From positions 1 to 64,000 of the forward strand of contig JAGMUV010000012.1 in NCBI GenBank assembly GCA_020744425.1: 64,000 nt of DNA, read 5' to 3'. Origin of the DNA: Dactylonectria macrodidyma (lineage: Eukaryota; Ascomycota; Sordariomycetes; Hypocreales; Nectriaceae). Below are positions 45,025 to 56,844 of the stretch, one piece after another. The number at the start of each line of letters is the position of its first letter. The first letter of the stretch is position 1. The notes beneath the pieces were generated by a model. It had not been told where the DNA came from. It did not search any database and was given only the letters and a program-made list of their open reading frames with translations. The translations under genes and the position numbers were made by a program.

Positions 45025-47426
45025 ATGACGGACCAAGCCCGATCAAGGGTTATTGAGGACAATCCTATTGGAAATGGCCTTGATGCCTTCCGCTCTTTGT
45101 TCAGCTCGACCTGCGAAGGTAGAGGCATCTCGCGCGCACGCGACGCGTTAGATCAGCTTGACCAAGAAGGTGGGTATTGCAAGCCAGCCTCGTTGCAACG
45201 TGGTCCTCTAACCAGTATGCAGATGTTCAGGATTTTACGTCTAGTCTTCTATCAGCACTTCAAATTCTCCCTGCATCCCGCCTTTTAACTTCGAAGACAG
45301 GTCATGGCACCCTCCGAAGCGATCTCCTGAGACTCATTTCTGCGGTCGCCTCTGCCGACTTCGACCTCGACCGCGTCAAACCTCTCCTGAAGTCAGCCCT
45401 CTTCGACAAACCAGACGATGCCCACATCTGGGATCAAGTCGACAACGCCGTCACCGAATCCACCCCGCCTCCCCGACCGGTAGCCTCTTCTATCCAACAA
45501 ACCCCATGGCTGCGCAATACCAGCAGCTTCGCGAACTCGTCCGAACATCGCAGATATGTGGATGACGTGCTTAAGGAGGAGCTTGGCCCTATGTATGTTG
45601 GGCTCCGCAACTTCCACAAGATATACTTCGGAGACGTGGCCGACCTTGAGACTGCATCCGAGGCGTTCTTTAAGCAGTGCCAGGAAGGTAGCAACCCACT
45701 CTTTGATGACGGCTGGAGCGGATGGCCCGAAGACGCAAAGCAGGACGATGTGCTGAGCTGGTTTGCGGACTTTAGCGAGAAGCTGGCGGCATTTGCAGAG
45801 GCCAACAAGCCAATCCCGGCATGTCGGAGACCACTAGCAAAACCCAACGAGCCGATTGATGGCTCTACAGGGAAAAGAAAGATGGACGTTGGCTTTGTGA
45901 ATGACGCCGAAGCTAGGAAAGACTCGAGGTGCCACTGGTCTCAGATCCTCGTGCCTGGAGAGCTCAAGAGTAACCGATCCGCCGATAAAGCCTCAGAAGC
46001 ATGGCTTGATCTCGGGAGGTACGCGAGGGAAGTGCTCGCTGCTAAGGACACTCGCCGCTTCGTCCTGGGCTTTACTCTATGCGGATCTCTCATGAGGGTC
46101 TGGGCCTTTGACCGGCTTGGGGGCATCGCATCCGAGCAGTTCGACATCAACGAAGATGGGCTGCAGTTCGTGTTTACGATCCTCGGGTTTCTCTGGATGA
46201 ACGAGGAGCAGCTAGGGTTTGATCCGACGATCATGACGACAGACAAGGAGCGCTTCATTGAAGTCAAGCGGAACGGTTCTACAGAGCGGATCATCATTGA
46301 CGAGATGATGCATCGCGCGCCTTGCATAGCTGGCCGGGCGACGACTTGCTGGAAAGCCCATCTCGAAGGCCGCCCGGATGTGCCGCTTGTGATCAAGGAT
46401 TCATGGCAATACCCGGAACGCGACGAGGAAGGCGACTTGTTGCGTGAGGCGACTGCCAAAGGTGTCGTTAATATGGCTCGATATTATCACCACGAGACGG
46501 TTCAGATCCGCGGGACAGACGACGACATTCGGAGCAACGTTCGAGGGGGTTTAGACGTCACGAGAGCCGCGAATTACCGTTCGGAACGCTCAATGCCATC
46601 AAGCAGCGTCACAGCCGGTGCTTCGCGGAAAGGCCGCAGCATCAGCGCCGCTAGTAAGAAGCGGTCATCTAGTCAAACTGGCGCTCCCCTCCCTCCCAGC
46701 AAGCGATCCTGTTCTGCATCCCCAACAAAGGCCGGCAGCCATACACTGCCGAATCGGATACATCGTCGTGTCATTCTTCGTGATTATGGAAGGCCTATAT
46801 ACAAGGCGAGCTCCCGATTGGCCCTGCTTGCTGGTCTTGAAGGCTGCATTGAGGGACACGAGTCCCTGCATAAGGCAGGTTTCTTGCATAGAGACATCTC
46901 GATCAACAACCTTATGATCAATGAGGACGACAACAACCCCTCTTGGCCTTCATTCTTTATTGATCTTGATCTCTCCGTCAAGGAGCAACGAGACGGGCCC
47001 TCAGGAGCAAAGGGCAAGACGGGCACGAGAGCCTTTATGGCTATCGGGGTGCTGCTTGGCGAGCAGCATTCCTTTATGCACGACCTTGAGTCATTCTTTT
47101 GGGTCCTGTTCTGGATATGCATTCATTACAACGGGCCAGAGGAGAGCAAAGTCGTTCCAGAATTTGATAAGTGGAACTATGTTAATATGGGGGAGTTAGC
47201 GAAACTGAAAAAGGGGCAAGTATCCCATGAAGGGGATTTCATCAAGACCGCAGAAGAGAATTTTACCTCTTATTACCAACCATTAGCACCTTGGGTCAAC
47301 AGGTTACGGAAAGCAGTGTTTCCGAATGGCGGAAGGTGGGAGAGAGAGGACAAGGGATTGTATGCTCGGATGAGGGAGATCCTTCAGGTGGCCGGAAAAG
47401 ACCCGAAAGTGCTGGCGGAGAGATGA
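45025..47426 (+). CDS. FunK1-type fungal protein kinase-like protein, 782 aa
   Basis: join(45025..45169, 45223..47426) gives 783 codons. The 53-bp intron joins DALDQLDQE to DVQDFTSSLLSAL, the usual FunK1 N-terminus, using the acceptor TATGCAG. The central part has SQILVPGELKSNRSADKASE and FVLGFTLCGSLMRVWAFDR. The kinase lobe shows VIKDSW, a Ser/Lys-rich insertion (residues about 460-530), the catalytic loop LHRDISINNLM (Asp about residue 605), and IDLDLS in place of DFG. Near the end is HDLESFFWVLFWICIHY. HRD and the metal-binding Asp are present, so activity is possible. FunK1 genes expand in many fungi and their substrates are unknown. GC content is visibly higher than in genes to the left. 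Confidence 0.92.
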
Positions 47427-47447
47427 TATGTATGAGGTTTCGATTCA

Positions 47448-47762
47448 TTAATCACTCATAATTCCTTCATTGTCACTACAACTAAATGCGTAACCGGCTT
47501 CATCTTTTGAACACTTCGAAGGAGCGCGCCCAGCAAGGTCTTCTTCAAGAATCCAATTAACTAGAAGCTTCTCTTGCTGTGGCGATAATCTTTGGAATTT
47601 TTCCTGCGCTTGGTGGTTGTTTTTGGCTCCTTTGAGTCGAGCTCGTAATAAGGACTCGTGGAAGTGATAGTCCGTTGCGACACTGCGAATTGACCGACCT
47701 TCCGCAACTTTTTCGAGAGCCTGTTTTATCATTTCCTCACGAGAAAGCACAGAAGAATCCAT
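47448..47762 (-). pseudogene. Truncated pogo/Fot1 transposase N-terminus
   Basis: ATG 47762. The first 82 residues match the two DNA-binding helices of pogo-like transposases: MIKQALEKVAEGRSIRSVAT (psq HTH) and LSPQQEKLLVNWILEEDLAG (CENP-B HTH), followed by RAPSK. Homology then breaks near 47516, exactly where the 38-bp direct repeat begins, and the rest of the frame is unrelated. It is distinct in sequence from the 19.7-kb transposase. Confidence 0.8.
47477..47514. repeat. 38-bp direct repeat, right copy
   Basis: Identical to 42630-42667. It abuts the broken end of the pogo fragment. Confidence 0.95.
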
Positions 47763-48057
47763 TATGAAGATTTGAAACGAATTGCTTCATAATTGGTGAT
47801 GTTATTAGGGAGTGTTGATGTAGGTGTTATGATTACGCGTCGCGAGATGGGTGCGCGGCAGGGGGGGTTGCGCGGTCGGGTCGGTCGCCACCTTAGTTTT
47901 GTATCCAGTCGTTTCCCACCACGGTGTAACATAAGATAGGATGATCGAAATTACAAAATTTCAGCCTTGATATTAACTTCCGGCGTCTATGCTGGGTAAT
48001 TACATGATGCGCTTGATGACCACATTCACTAGCTAGAGAAGCTACGGGACAGACATC
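47763..48057. other. Intergenic, no supported gene
   Basis: A G-rich run occurs near 47863. The 3' flank of DUF3723 copy B is here. Confidence 0.4.
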
Positions 48058-49906
48058 TCATTCCCGCACGAGTGGGAGTGTCAATATGGCGTCAATAAGC
48101 GTTCGTGTATTTACGTGGCTGTTTTGTGGCATTAAGATAATCGTGTTGAACACTGAACTAGCGGCGGCACGAAAGCATTGAATTGGCGTAAGCGCGAAGG
48201 GGCCGGTGGACCATGGTCTCATATTGTTGATTTGCATACATCGCTTTGCTGCGTCCTCTACCGCACTTGGGGTATTGGTGATGAAAAATTCCTTGTCTTC
48301 GTGAAATTTGCCATCGATGAACGTTCTAAATATGACGAATGCACGTGGATTTTCAGGTGTTCTCTTCTCCGGCGAATCGAGACTGGGTATTGGCCTCGAG
48401 CTACTTCTGTCGACGCTACGCTCTCTTTGAGGTGTAAGGTCACTTCTGTTTTCTTCGCCGTCTTCGTTGTCTGGTATTTCAGTGCCCAGTCTTACTTCGG
48501 GACTGTTCGCATTGATATTGGGGTCTCTTTCAGGCGTCGCCCGATTCGTGCTGCCTTGGTCATCCGCTATTTCAGTGCCAAGTTCTATTCTGTTTGTATA
48601 GCTGCTAGATCGTGGTTCGGATTGAGAGTCTTGCCTCAGATCTCGCGTGATCTGCTCGTGCATTGGAACGCTGTCTTGGTGGGTTATCAGCGGAGGATGC
48701 CCGAAGAAGGCGAAGTATATCGACTGAAGCACAAAGAAAGACGTAACATCTTGGCCATGGCCGTTTAGTTCGCTATAATCACAATGTAGAAATTCTGCCG
48801 CCAGTAGCCACCTGTCGTGCTCATAAGTAGCGTAGGTCGGGAGTCCACATCTCCTAAGTGTGGCATTGACCGAGTCAGACACCACCGTTGCAGTTAAATT
48901 GTCAGCCTAGTCCTTGTAAGTTCGCGATTGCCATATTCTTTACTTTAGACAAAATACCAGTTCTTCTTCCTGTTGTGGTGGTAGTTCCTTCAAGATACTG
49001 ATCTCTGGCGAGTGGAATCCAGATCGATCGGCAAATCTTGCAAATCGAGCCAGTTTTGACTCATTTGCTCGCTGGGGTGGAACTTTAGCAAGAAGTCTTT
49101 CAGCGCTTCGTCGCGGTTGCTGTGATAGAAGTCGAAAGTTTTGCATGGTTAACATCCATAAGTCCCGGATTAAAAGATCAATACGCGCCTCCTCGTCGGC
49201 GGACATTTCAGATTCCATCCGACCTTGCGTCCAGCTGGCGCGCAATGCCATGTTGAATGTTTCCTCAACTGGCGATATAAGGTACTTCATGCTTTCTACA
49301 CACGCTTGGAGAAGTTTGACATCCTCAAAAAAGGTATATAGAGAGGGGATAATGCAATCAGTAGAAGTGACGATTGCCCAGATTGCCTGGCGCTCGTGTT
49401 GAGAAAAGTTACGGAAGATGTGGCCTCCTTCGAGTTCCATTTGAATCTTTGCTTTATCGTAGGCCGAATACCGGGGGCACCGTAGCTCTAGTTCTTTCAC
49501 ATCAGTAGCATCGAACTTTTTTATGGCTTCGTCATCGTCCTGTACAAATCTTGACCAAACCGTCCTAATGTGTCTTAAGTATGACATCAGTTGCTACTGA
49601 TTGTCAGAATATCCAGGCTGATAAAGTGCGCGCTCGTACCTCGTCACATTTCAAACTAATCAACTTGTGAAGCGTGCTAGTTCTCATCCCATTTTGAAGC
49701 CCAGGAATATCGAGCACTAGATTGAAGGCTTCCCAGAGAGCTCTATTCTTCAACAACTGGCGGACACATCTCTGCACATGAGGGGATGATAGGCCGGCTT
49801 TCCGAGCCTTCCAAGCGTCCGTGGGCTCAGCTCCCGCTCTTATCTCATCGCATATTTTCAAGTAAATCTCGACATTGTGAGCAGAAATCTCATTTCTGTC
49901 TTGCAT
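48058..49906 (-). CDS. DUF3723-family protein, 583 aa (copy B)
   Basis: complement(join(48058..48906, 48958..49593, 49640..49906)), 584 codons, introns 51 and 46 bp. ATG 49906. The protein begins in the middle of the DUF3723 domain (IYLKICDEIRAGAEPTDAWK, then DIPGLQNGMRTSTLHKLISL), so the ParB-like segment of copy A is absent. The core has PSLYTFFEDVKLLQACVESM. The C-terminus keeps the family tail (AFVIFRTFIDGKFHEDKEFF, IQCFRAAASSVFNTIILMP) after an acidic linker containing two LGTEI repeats. It is near-identical to copy C through about 1.48 kb, in inverted orientation. Function unknown. It may be a functional short form or a truncated copy. Confidence 0.8.
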
Positions 49907-49975
49907 TTTAGATCAGCTTCTAGTAATTCGGTGCGCGTGTATTTTATGTGGTGGTTTGGGGTGCCCTCATTTATG
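48505..49975 (-). repeat. Inverted segmental duplication, left arm
   Basis: Matches 56845-58330 in opposite orientation with high identity, covering about 70 bp of upstream sequence (CACCCCAAACCACCA...) and most of the DUF3723 coding region. Similarity ends at NINANS in the protein. Confidence 0.85.
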
Positions 49976-50125
49976 TTGTGCGCCCTACGGCAGGTTCTGT
50001 CTCAGCTTGGATTTTAGACCAGAATTGGTTCACGTCAACTATCCGTTACTACTTCCATCGATGTTATAGCAGTAGGCTAAGCTAAACAATGTCCCCGTCC
50101 CACGCGTTCCATTCTCTTTACCTCC

Positions 50126-51957
50126 ATGGACTCAATTACAATATATGCAATCTGTTTGTGTGGCATTTTCGTTGTAGGATTTTTTGTCGCCAACCTATTG
50201 CCGCCTTCTATTCACTTTGCGCAGTGGCTATATAGGGCAAGTTCTCGATCTTTGCTTGTTGCGTTTCATTACGTACATTACCGCCATGTGATCAATCGAC
50301 ATGCTATTGTTGGCCCATGGACCTTGTCCACCGTTCTCGCCAACGCCGGATATATCGTCGGCAACTGCATCTGTCTGCGCCCTGGTGCGGAAAATGTCAT
50401 CACAAGAGCTGGTTTCCTATCACTCATCAACTTAGCTCCCCTATTCTTGGGTCATCATCTCAGTTTCCTCGCCGATCTCTTTGGACTATCTTTGGCGTCA
50501 TATCGACAAATTCACAGTTCATCAGGTCTCATGTCGGTTGCCCTGCTGCTTGTGCACGCCCTTTTAGTTGCCACTAAGCAAGGGTCATTCTCAGTTGATA
50601 ACCTCGGAAGCAAGCTCACTGTGACCGTACTAGACCCTCTTACATACAAATTAAACATACATTAACTACGCAACAGGGTGCCACAGCTCTTACTTTGCTG
50701 GTTCTCTTATCTATTCCTCCGCTGAGGAGACGTTGGTATGAATTCTTCCTTCGCATTCACCAAGCTCTGGCAATTCTCTTTGTCATTTGCACAATCGTAC
50801 ACCTTCGGTCAATTCCCAACTTCTCTTGGCTCCCCATTTATATTTATGGAGGCATCAGCGGTGCCCTCTGTCTCTTTCAACTCGGTCTGTACGCATATCG
50901 AAACATTGGCCCGGAATGCCCCAGGCCATACATCAAAATGGTCAAAGAAATCCAAGATAGCGGGGTCATCCAAGTCGAACTATGTTTATCGCGGCCGCTA
51001 CTTATTGATGCAGGTAATTATATAAACGTATGGATTCCGTCGATAAGTTTCTGGTCCACTCATCCGTTCATGGTAACCTCCTGGTCGGCTTTCCCGCAGA
51101 CCACCGTAGTTCTGTTAATTGAGCCACGCAGCGGTTTCACCAGTAAGCTGTTCCAGTGTGCTAGACTTGAGTCCAGTCAGCATCTACATCGCCAGTTCCT
51201 CTTCAGTGGACCTCATGGTGGTTGTGCACAGGTGTGGGAGTTCAAGACCGTCATCATGTTCGCGACGGGGTTTGGTATAGTAGCGATGATACCACACGTG
51301 AAGAAGCTCATCGATGGCAATATACGGGGTATAGGTTTTATTCGGCGAATTCGTGTTGTGTGGCAGGTGGAAAACAGCAGTGAGTGGCGATCATTGTTCC
51401 GTTGTCCTGTCACTAAGAAGAACAGATTTACGCAATGGCATTGATAAGTTTATCAATGAACTACTTTCCGACGATGCTTTAAAGGACAACTACGTAAGTG
51501 AACATTTTGACTGACGACGCATGCTAAGATTCTCAAACAGGTCCTAAGCATCTCTATTTATGACCCAGCATGTAAGAGAGAAAAGATATTCGGGGAGCAT
51601 CAGCGCCTAGCCATCTTTCCTAGCTCTCTGGACATTCTTGATGTCATCAGGAGTGAGGCTACGGCTCGGTTCATCACTGATTCGAATACAATGGAGACGT
51701 TGACTGGCGAGGACGAGCCAGACGCGAAACAAGTGCTTGAGAGGGCTGATGAACTAAGACGGAAGGCGTACAGCTTCACCCAGGCCGATGGTAGAACTCT
51801 CGTACTCAGTAAGGTCAATTCAATTACCTACGTATGTCCACTAATTGACTTCGCAGTGTCGGGTGGTGGAGCGATGAGGGATGAAGTTCGGCGGGTCACT
51901 CGGAATTACTTTACTAAGGGATTCGAGTTGAGAGAATTGGACTATCAACCAGAGTAG
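50126..51957 (+). CDS. Ferric reductase-like transmembrane oxidoreductase, 544 aa
   Basis: join(50126..50620, 50677..51379, 51426..51493, 51541..51808, 51857..51957) gives 545 codons. The first donor could also be 6 bp later (50627). Six or so transmembrane helices hold two H-x13-H pairs (IHSSSGLMSVALLLVH and IHQALAILFVICTIVH), the bis-heme signature of FRE/NOX proteins. The FAD site is seen in STHPFMVTSW, and the NAD(P)H-binding loop in LFSGPHGG with the C-terminal SGGGAMRDEVR. It would transfer electrons from NADPH across the membrane to ferric iron. Ferric reductases are a recurrent Starship cargo family. It starts 220 bp from, and divergently to, DUF3723 copy B. No disruption seen. Confidence 0.88.
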
Positions 51958-52275
51958 CAAACTCAAGGTAATCTCAAGGCGGAATACTCCAGTAAATCTG
52001 CTATACTATGCCCGAATCTTCAAGCGTGTAGAGGGACTATATTGTTGAATCTATTTATATACAATCGCGATGTCGTATGAATGATGGCAATGCGCAGAGC
52101 ACGCAGCACATTGGTCCCATTACGGCCGATCGGTTCATGTTACTGCCCGCACTAAGTTAAGCATCTCATATACCTGAAGAAGAAAAAATGGTGACTATTC
52201 AGAAGAAGGACGTTGCACATAAATTTCGTCGTCAGATTGTGTTACACAATAGATCTGTTATATTCAAGATTACCA
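51958..52275. other. Convergent 3' intergenic region
   Basis: No feature beyond the 3' flanks of the ferric reductase and F-box/LRR genes. Confidence 0.5.
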
Positions 52276-53604
52276 CTATCTGAATATGCCCCATATCCCT
52301 CTTTCTTTCCACCATTGCAAATTCTGGATACTATGTGGACATCTTCGAATTAGCCAATACCGTCTACTAAATTCCTCCGCTACCCAGCCCATGAGTTCAA
52401 GTCTCTCTCTGATCTGAACGGCTCTCTTCCACACTCGCTCATCCAGCTCGATTATATCTAGTGGGGCGGAGGATGGGGGTAGTAGTGAAGTGATATTTCC
52501 AAAATCTCCAAGGTCCGAAATGTCAAGGTACTGAAGACTGCTGAAGAGCCACTGTTGGTTTGGGCTTAAGAGATTGTCAATATCACATAGACCTCGGCCT
52601 ATAGACAGATGTTCGATTTTTTTGGCAGTGTACTGGAGTAGGTAGACTTGGGAAGGAACCATGTTAATACTCTTGAGGCTAAGGGATTGAAGAGTACGGG
52701 GTAGGTGTTGCAAAATACTATCGACATCTCGTTTACTTAATAACGGGTTGCCACCTATACAAAGAGATCTTAAGGTAAAAATGATAGATGGATGTTCTGT
52801 GAGAAATATGACAATAGCTTTAGTTGATAGCTTTAAACACCTGGAAAGGTTGAGGTGAGTTAGTCTCGCCGAGCTGGGAAAATTCTGCAGTGCCTCGTCA
52901 TTTACTGCTGTTCCTGCTAGATCGAGTTGCGTAACCTGATGCAGACGTGGCAAAATAGTTTCAAAGACAGAACTTGGTACGCTCAAGCACTCATGAAAGG
53001 ACACTTGAGTTAGTAATAGAGACTTTGGCCAGGAATCATGGACTAGGCGATGGAAAGACTGCTCGAAGGATGTTGAAGAGCAGCCGCGGAAATCGATAGT
53101 ACGGAGGGAGGGCATGCCAAAAAAGAGCTTTGCAAGAACGTCCCGGGTTATGTGATTGTCAATATGCTCCTGAGCAATGAACTCCTGAAGAAATGGAGTC
53201 AGCTGTAGACATTTCATGAGAGTCTTTGACGTTAAGTTCTGCGCTTGCGTCCTTGCGGCTGCCGTGGAGAAAATGAGAAATGGATTGAAAAGACGAAAAT
53301 CTAGGCTCCGGACGCAGGAACCTAGGGATGGGCGCCTTTGAATTGTGGCCAAAAATTTGCCGAATTTGCGAGAATGACAAATTACAGCTCGTTGGAACAG
53401 AACATGTATAGCTTTGATATAGACAGCTCGACAAGTAAGTACAAGGGATATCAAGTCAGTAGTCGGAGCAGGACTGCTTCCTGGACATTGTATAGTAGGA
53501 ACGGTCATGTGAACGATAGATACTATGATCTGTGAGTGAAAACTAGCAAAGTTCGGACATTGCAAAGACAACTAACAAAAAATTTCGTTCGGTAGTTTCT
53601 CCAT
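52276..53604 (-). CDS. F-box / leucine-rich-repeat-like protein, 424 aa
   Basis: complement(join(52276..53522, 53577..53604)), 425 codons. A 28-bp first exon encodes MEKLPNEIF, which joins LSIVHMTVPTIQ through a 54-bp intron (GTTAGT...ATAG). LPNEIFLSIVH followed by DLISLVLTCRAVY is an F-box. Residues 130-350 hold irregular leucine-rich repeats, for example MPSLRTIDFRGCS, VTQLDLAGTAVNDEALQNF, LTHLNLSRCLKLS, LRSLCIGGNPLLS and LQYLDISDLG. Such proteins recruit substrates to SCF ubiquitin ligases; the target here is unknown. The tail is Trp/Arg-rich. No stops or frame breaks. Confidence 0.82.
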
Positions 53605-54194
53605 GGCTTAGTAGATCTCTCTGCCCAGCTGAGTCCTATTGCGCATTCATCGTCCAACTTGCTGTCAAATTTCCTTTCCGCACCGAGGTTATGGCAGAGT
53701 GGCGAAGTCCGAAGTCACTTCGCGTGTGATGTAATCAGAATGCAGCAGGGTATGCAATTACTGAGGCTATAGGCTCATCGGTACCCTTGTTCTATTGCCT
53801 CAGCTTATTGTCAACTACCCGACTCACTCTGAGTGACGTTGACAGGTCTTATAGTTCATATTCCAATCAACGCACTAGAACTTGAACTGATTACTGTACT
53901 GTAATGTACATGTATCCTTGAACTGGAGCCCTTTATCGTCCCCATGATGCATCAGAGCGGACCACTTTTAGGACCAAGACCCACGCTATCACAAGAGATT
54001 GATCAGGAAATGGGCAAATCCTTCACTGCCGTACCATAGACCAAGCAAATATTTTCAACTTCAAGCCTTTAGTTATGTGCGATCAATCGTCACAATCATC
54101 ATTTAAAGCTATCGTGACTACCGACCATCCTGTAACCCTTAATAGATACCAGTAAGCAAGCAAGAAATGAAAAATTTGAAAAGAAAAAATCCCT
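53605..54194. other. Intergenic, no supported gene
   Basis: 5' flank of the F-box/LRR gene and 3' flank of the zinc-finger-like gene. No recognisable element. Confidence 0.4.
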
Positions 54195-54715
54195 TTATAG
54201 ATATACATGGCCTTTCGTATGTTTCACCGATGGTTTAGTAGTGATATCCACGGCAGGAGGCGTGTCCTCCGTCTCGGCCAGATATTCCGCGTGCGCATTG
54301 TGGACAGAGTACCCAGGCAGCTCCGTGCGAACTGTTGAGCTCTCACCCGGCAGCTCAGCAAAACCAGTCGGTATGGCTAACTGCGATCTTGTCTTAAGAT
54401 AATGGTAGTGGTTCTCTACAATAACCGGTCTGCCATGGAGTGAGGCAGCAAGGAGATTTTTGAACTCCATACATTGCTGTCTCGAGCAGATAAATTGATC
54501 TAGGATGCCACTAGATTCTTGATGTTGCTTGTTAGACCGGTGTCCTCCACACATAGCGCATTTTATGTCTGTGACTATTTTCTTGGGGTGGAAAGTTTCA
54601 ATGTGCTGACTTGTTCGTCTCCGTGCGTCCATCGACCTTCGAAACTGTTTGCGTCAGATGCATCTTAGAGACGACGAAAACATACCTGACCTGGCGCGAT
54701 GCAAAGCTACCCATG
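54195..54715 (-). CDS. Small Cys-rich hypothetical protein, about 155 aa, two exons
   Basis: The main exon ends at 54195. An upstream ATG at about 54713 (MGSFASRQVR) likely joins SMDARRRTSQHIETFHPKKI through a short intron beginning GTATGTTTTC; the acceptor is not certain. A CxxC (CAMCGG) and, 22 residues on, CSRQQC could form a four-Cys zinc site. The C-terminal part contains Pro/Thr-rich sequence. Similar short basic CxxC proteins are widespread in ascomycetes, but I cannot name the family. Confidence 0.5.
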
Positions 54716-55643
54716 GCTAGTGGAGACGTAATGAAGCGGTGATGAAGTTGAAAATGGAATGGTCGGCCTTGCGTCCCAGCTCTGTGCTCTAGTCTTAAGC
54801 AGGTTCCGGGAGGCCTTGTTTTAAAGCCTTGAAACCCCTATGGAGAGCCTCTGTGCCCGATCGAACTGGCCTTAATTTAGGCGCGGATGACTAGGATTAA
54901 GTTTTTGTATCTTTCTCTCCCATGCCATGAAACATTGTCATCACACCTTCTGGCTTGACCAGGGTACTCAAGCGAAAGACACTCAGCTTCTGATGTCAGA
55001 TAGGCTTCAAAATACACACACACACGCACACAATTCATTACGCCCGGCGGTTTAAAACCAATAGGGCACTAGTTGCTATTGTGCATATCCGTTTCCTAAG
55101 CTTCATCATAATCTCGTAAGAGCCTATATAGTGTCCAATTTCTGCTTTTGCCTATTCGTTTTCCATCCTTCCGCAGGGTCTCGTGGGGTTTATAGTGGTG
55201 TCCGGGGTTTTCAGTGTGCTATGAAATTGTCCCCAACTGTGCATGGCATGGCTGCAGGTGCCCACTAACAGAGTTGGGAATGGTTAGACTTCTGACATTA
55301 CTTAAGGACCAGGATTACCTGTACTTTGTGGTACATACCCACAGCCAGAATTGGACTATATTCAATGTACAGATCCCGCTGTCTGGTTTCGAAACGTACT
55401 GCAAGCTACACATCAAGTACACACCAACGTTCACAAGTTACTGTCCAGGTTTGAAATCGTGAGGTTGACACATGGTACAGTACAATAGCAGTCGACAGTG
55501 GTGAGGATCAAATAAAGCTTGGGGAACACTCAACGTTTCCAACAATCACCTTAGAGCTCTTGGGGTCACTCAATCTGTTCAATCGATTCCACCAAGACCC
55601 CCCACAAATTGCGCAATTCAAACTGAAAGGGGCATAGATCAAT
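54716..55643. other. Gene-free stretch
   Basis: A CA-rich microsatellite (ACACACACACACGCACACA) lies near 55014-55031. Otherwise nothing convincing. Confidence 0.45.
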
Positions 55644-56087
55644 TAACGTACGCCACATGCGAGTGCAACAAACCAGCGAGTGCAACACTGCACTGTATAG
55701 CTAAAAATAGCAATATATAACTTTTTAAAATAGGACATATAATTTATAAAAATCTAAAAAAAAACATATTTTAAGTATTTAATATAAGGAAAAATATATA
55801 ATATTTTTTTAAGATTTTAATTAATTTCCTATATTAAGAAATAAGTAAATACAGAGTGCTAAAAAGCTTTTTCTTAATAACTTTATTAAAAAAATTAAAT
55901 AAAATTTAGAAATATTTCTTTATAAATATACGTAGCTAATTAATTTAATTTAAAATATTAACTATTTTAGACTTAGTTTGAATTTTTAAGAATTTCTTTT
56001 AGAAATATTAGTTTAAGGTATAAAACGCTAAGAAATGCCTAAGTGTTGCACTCACTGGTTTGTTGCATTCGCGTGTGGAGTACGTTA
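55644..56087. mobile_element. AT-rich MITE, 444 bp with 46-bp TIRs
   Basis: 55644-55689 and 56042-56087 are 46-bp inverted repeats with about five mismatches, each containing two copies of GAGTGCAACA. The interior is extremely A+T-rich (mostly A/T from 55700 to 56030). That suggests heavy RIP-type mutation or an AT-rich MITE family. No coding capacity. Confidence 0.82.
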
Positions 56088-56164
56088 GCCGAAAAAGCTG
56101 CACATCCAGTTTTATCCTGCGGGTGGATTTGGCATAGGCACGGACAAATACGGACCTGCAGAGC

Positions 56165-56272
56165 TCCAGTTTAGTCAAACGTCCTAGTTTTAGTCAAACG
56201 TCCCAGTTTTAGTCAAACATCCCAGTTTTATCAAAGGTCAAAAAATGGATGTTTGGGTATCAGGAAGCTTCC
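56165..56272. repeat. Short inverted copy of the 19-bp satellite with its leader
   Basis: Four units of AGTTTTAGTCAAACGTCCC type, then the leader (reverse complement of CTTCCTGATACCC...). It corresponds to 18086-18180 in the opposite orientation. The leader joins directly to the 3' end of the reverse-transcriptase fragment. Confidence 0.88.
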
Positions 56273-56670
56273 GTCGTCGTATCTCCCCATGTGAGGATCG
56301 CCACATCGTCAATGAACCCAGTAGAAGTGGTGTCCTTTGCCAGGTTGCAGCTCTCGATGAGATCTGCGTTGCAGAAAATGTAGAGGATCGGTGAGAGCGG
56401 CGAGCCTTGTACTGTCCCGGTCGAGATTCTGTGTCGCTCGGTTTTGAATCCATCGATCGAGATCTTAGTGTGTCGGTCTTCAAGAAGACTCGATATCCAC
56501 CGAACCGTCTTCTCATCAATTTTCCTCTTCCGTAGGTTGTGCAGGAGCCGCTTGTGTGATACGTTGTCGAAGGCACCGGAAATGTCGAGTAATAGCAAGC
56601 TGGCTACCTGGCCTCGGCCTCTGTTCCACGCCTCGCGCCGAAGATCCTTATCGAGAGGCGGAACAATCAC
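56260..56670 (-). pseudogene. Non-LTR retrotransposon reverse transcriptase fragment
   Basis: About 136 codons of a LINE-type RT. Signature blocks are LLLLDISGAFDNVSHKRLL (palm Asp), GTVQGSPLSPILYIF and FIDDVAIL (the FIDD variant of the YADD catalytic box). The frame begins at an unrelated junction and stops just after the FIDD block (WGDTTTEAS) at the satellite leader, so thumb, RNase H and 5' regions are absent. Closest by eye to Tad/I-like fungal LINEs. Inactive. Confidence 0.88.
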
Positions 56671-56844
56671 AACGAAAACAAGGGGTCACGTGCGGCTGGG
56701 GTGCGGTCGGAAGAATGTTGGGTTAAAAACTATCGACGTTGGGAAGGCCGGAAGTGGACGCTAAATAATCAATCAAGCCATTTGTTGACTAATCCACGTT
56801 AACCACGCCAATTGTTACTGTAGCATATTAAACATTCACTTGGG

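Noticed and set aside
45434..46459. Long minus-strand ORFs over the kinase gene
   Set aside because: Shadows in GC-rich coding DNA of the FunK1 gene.
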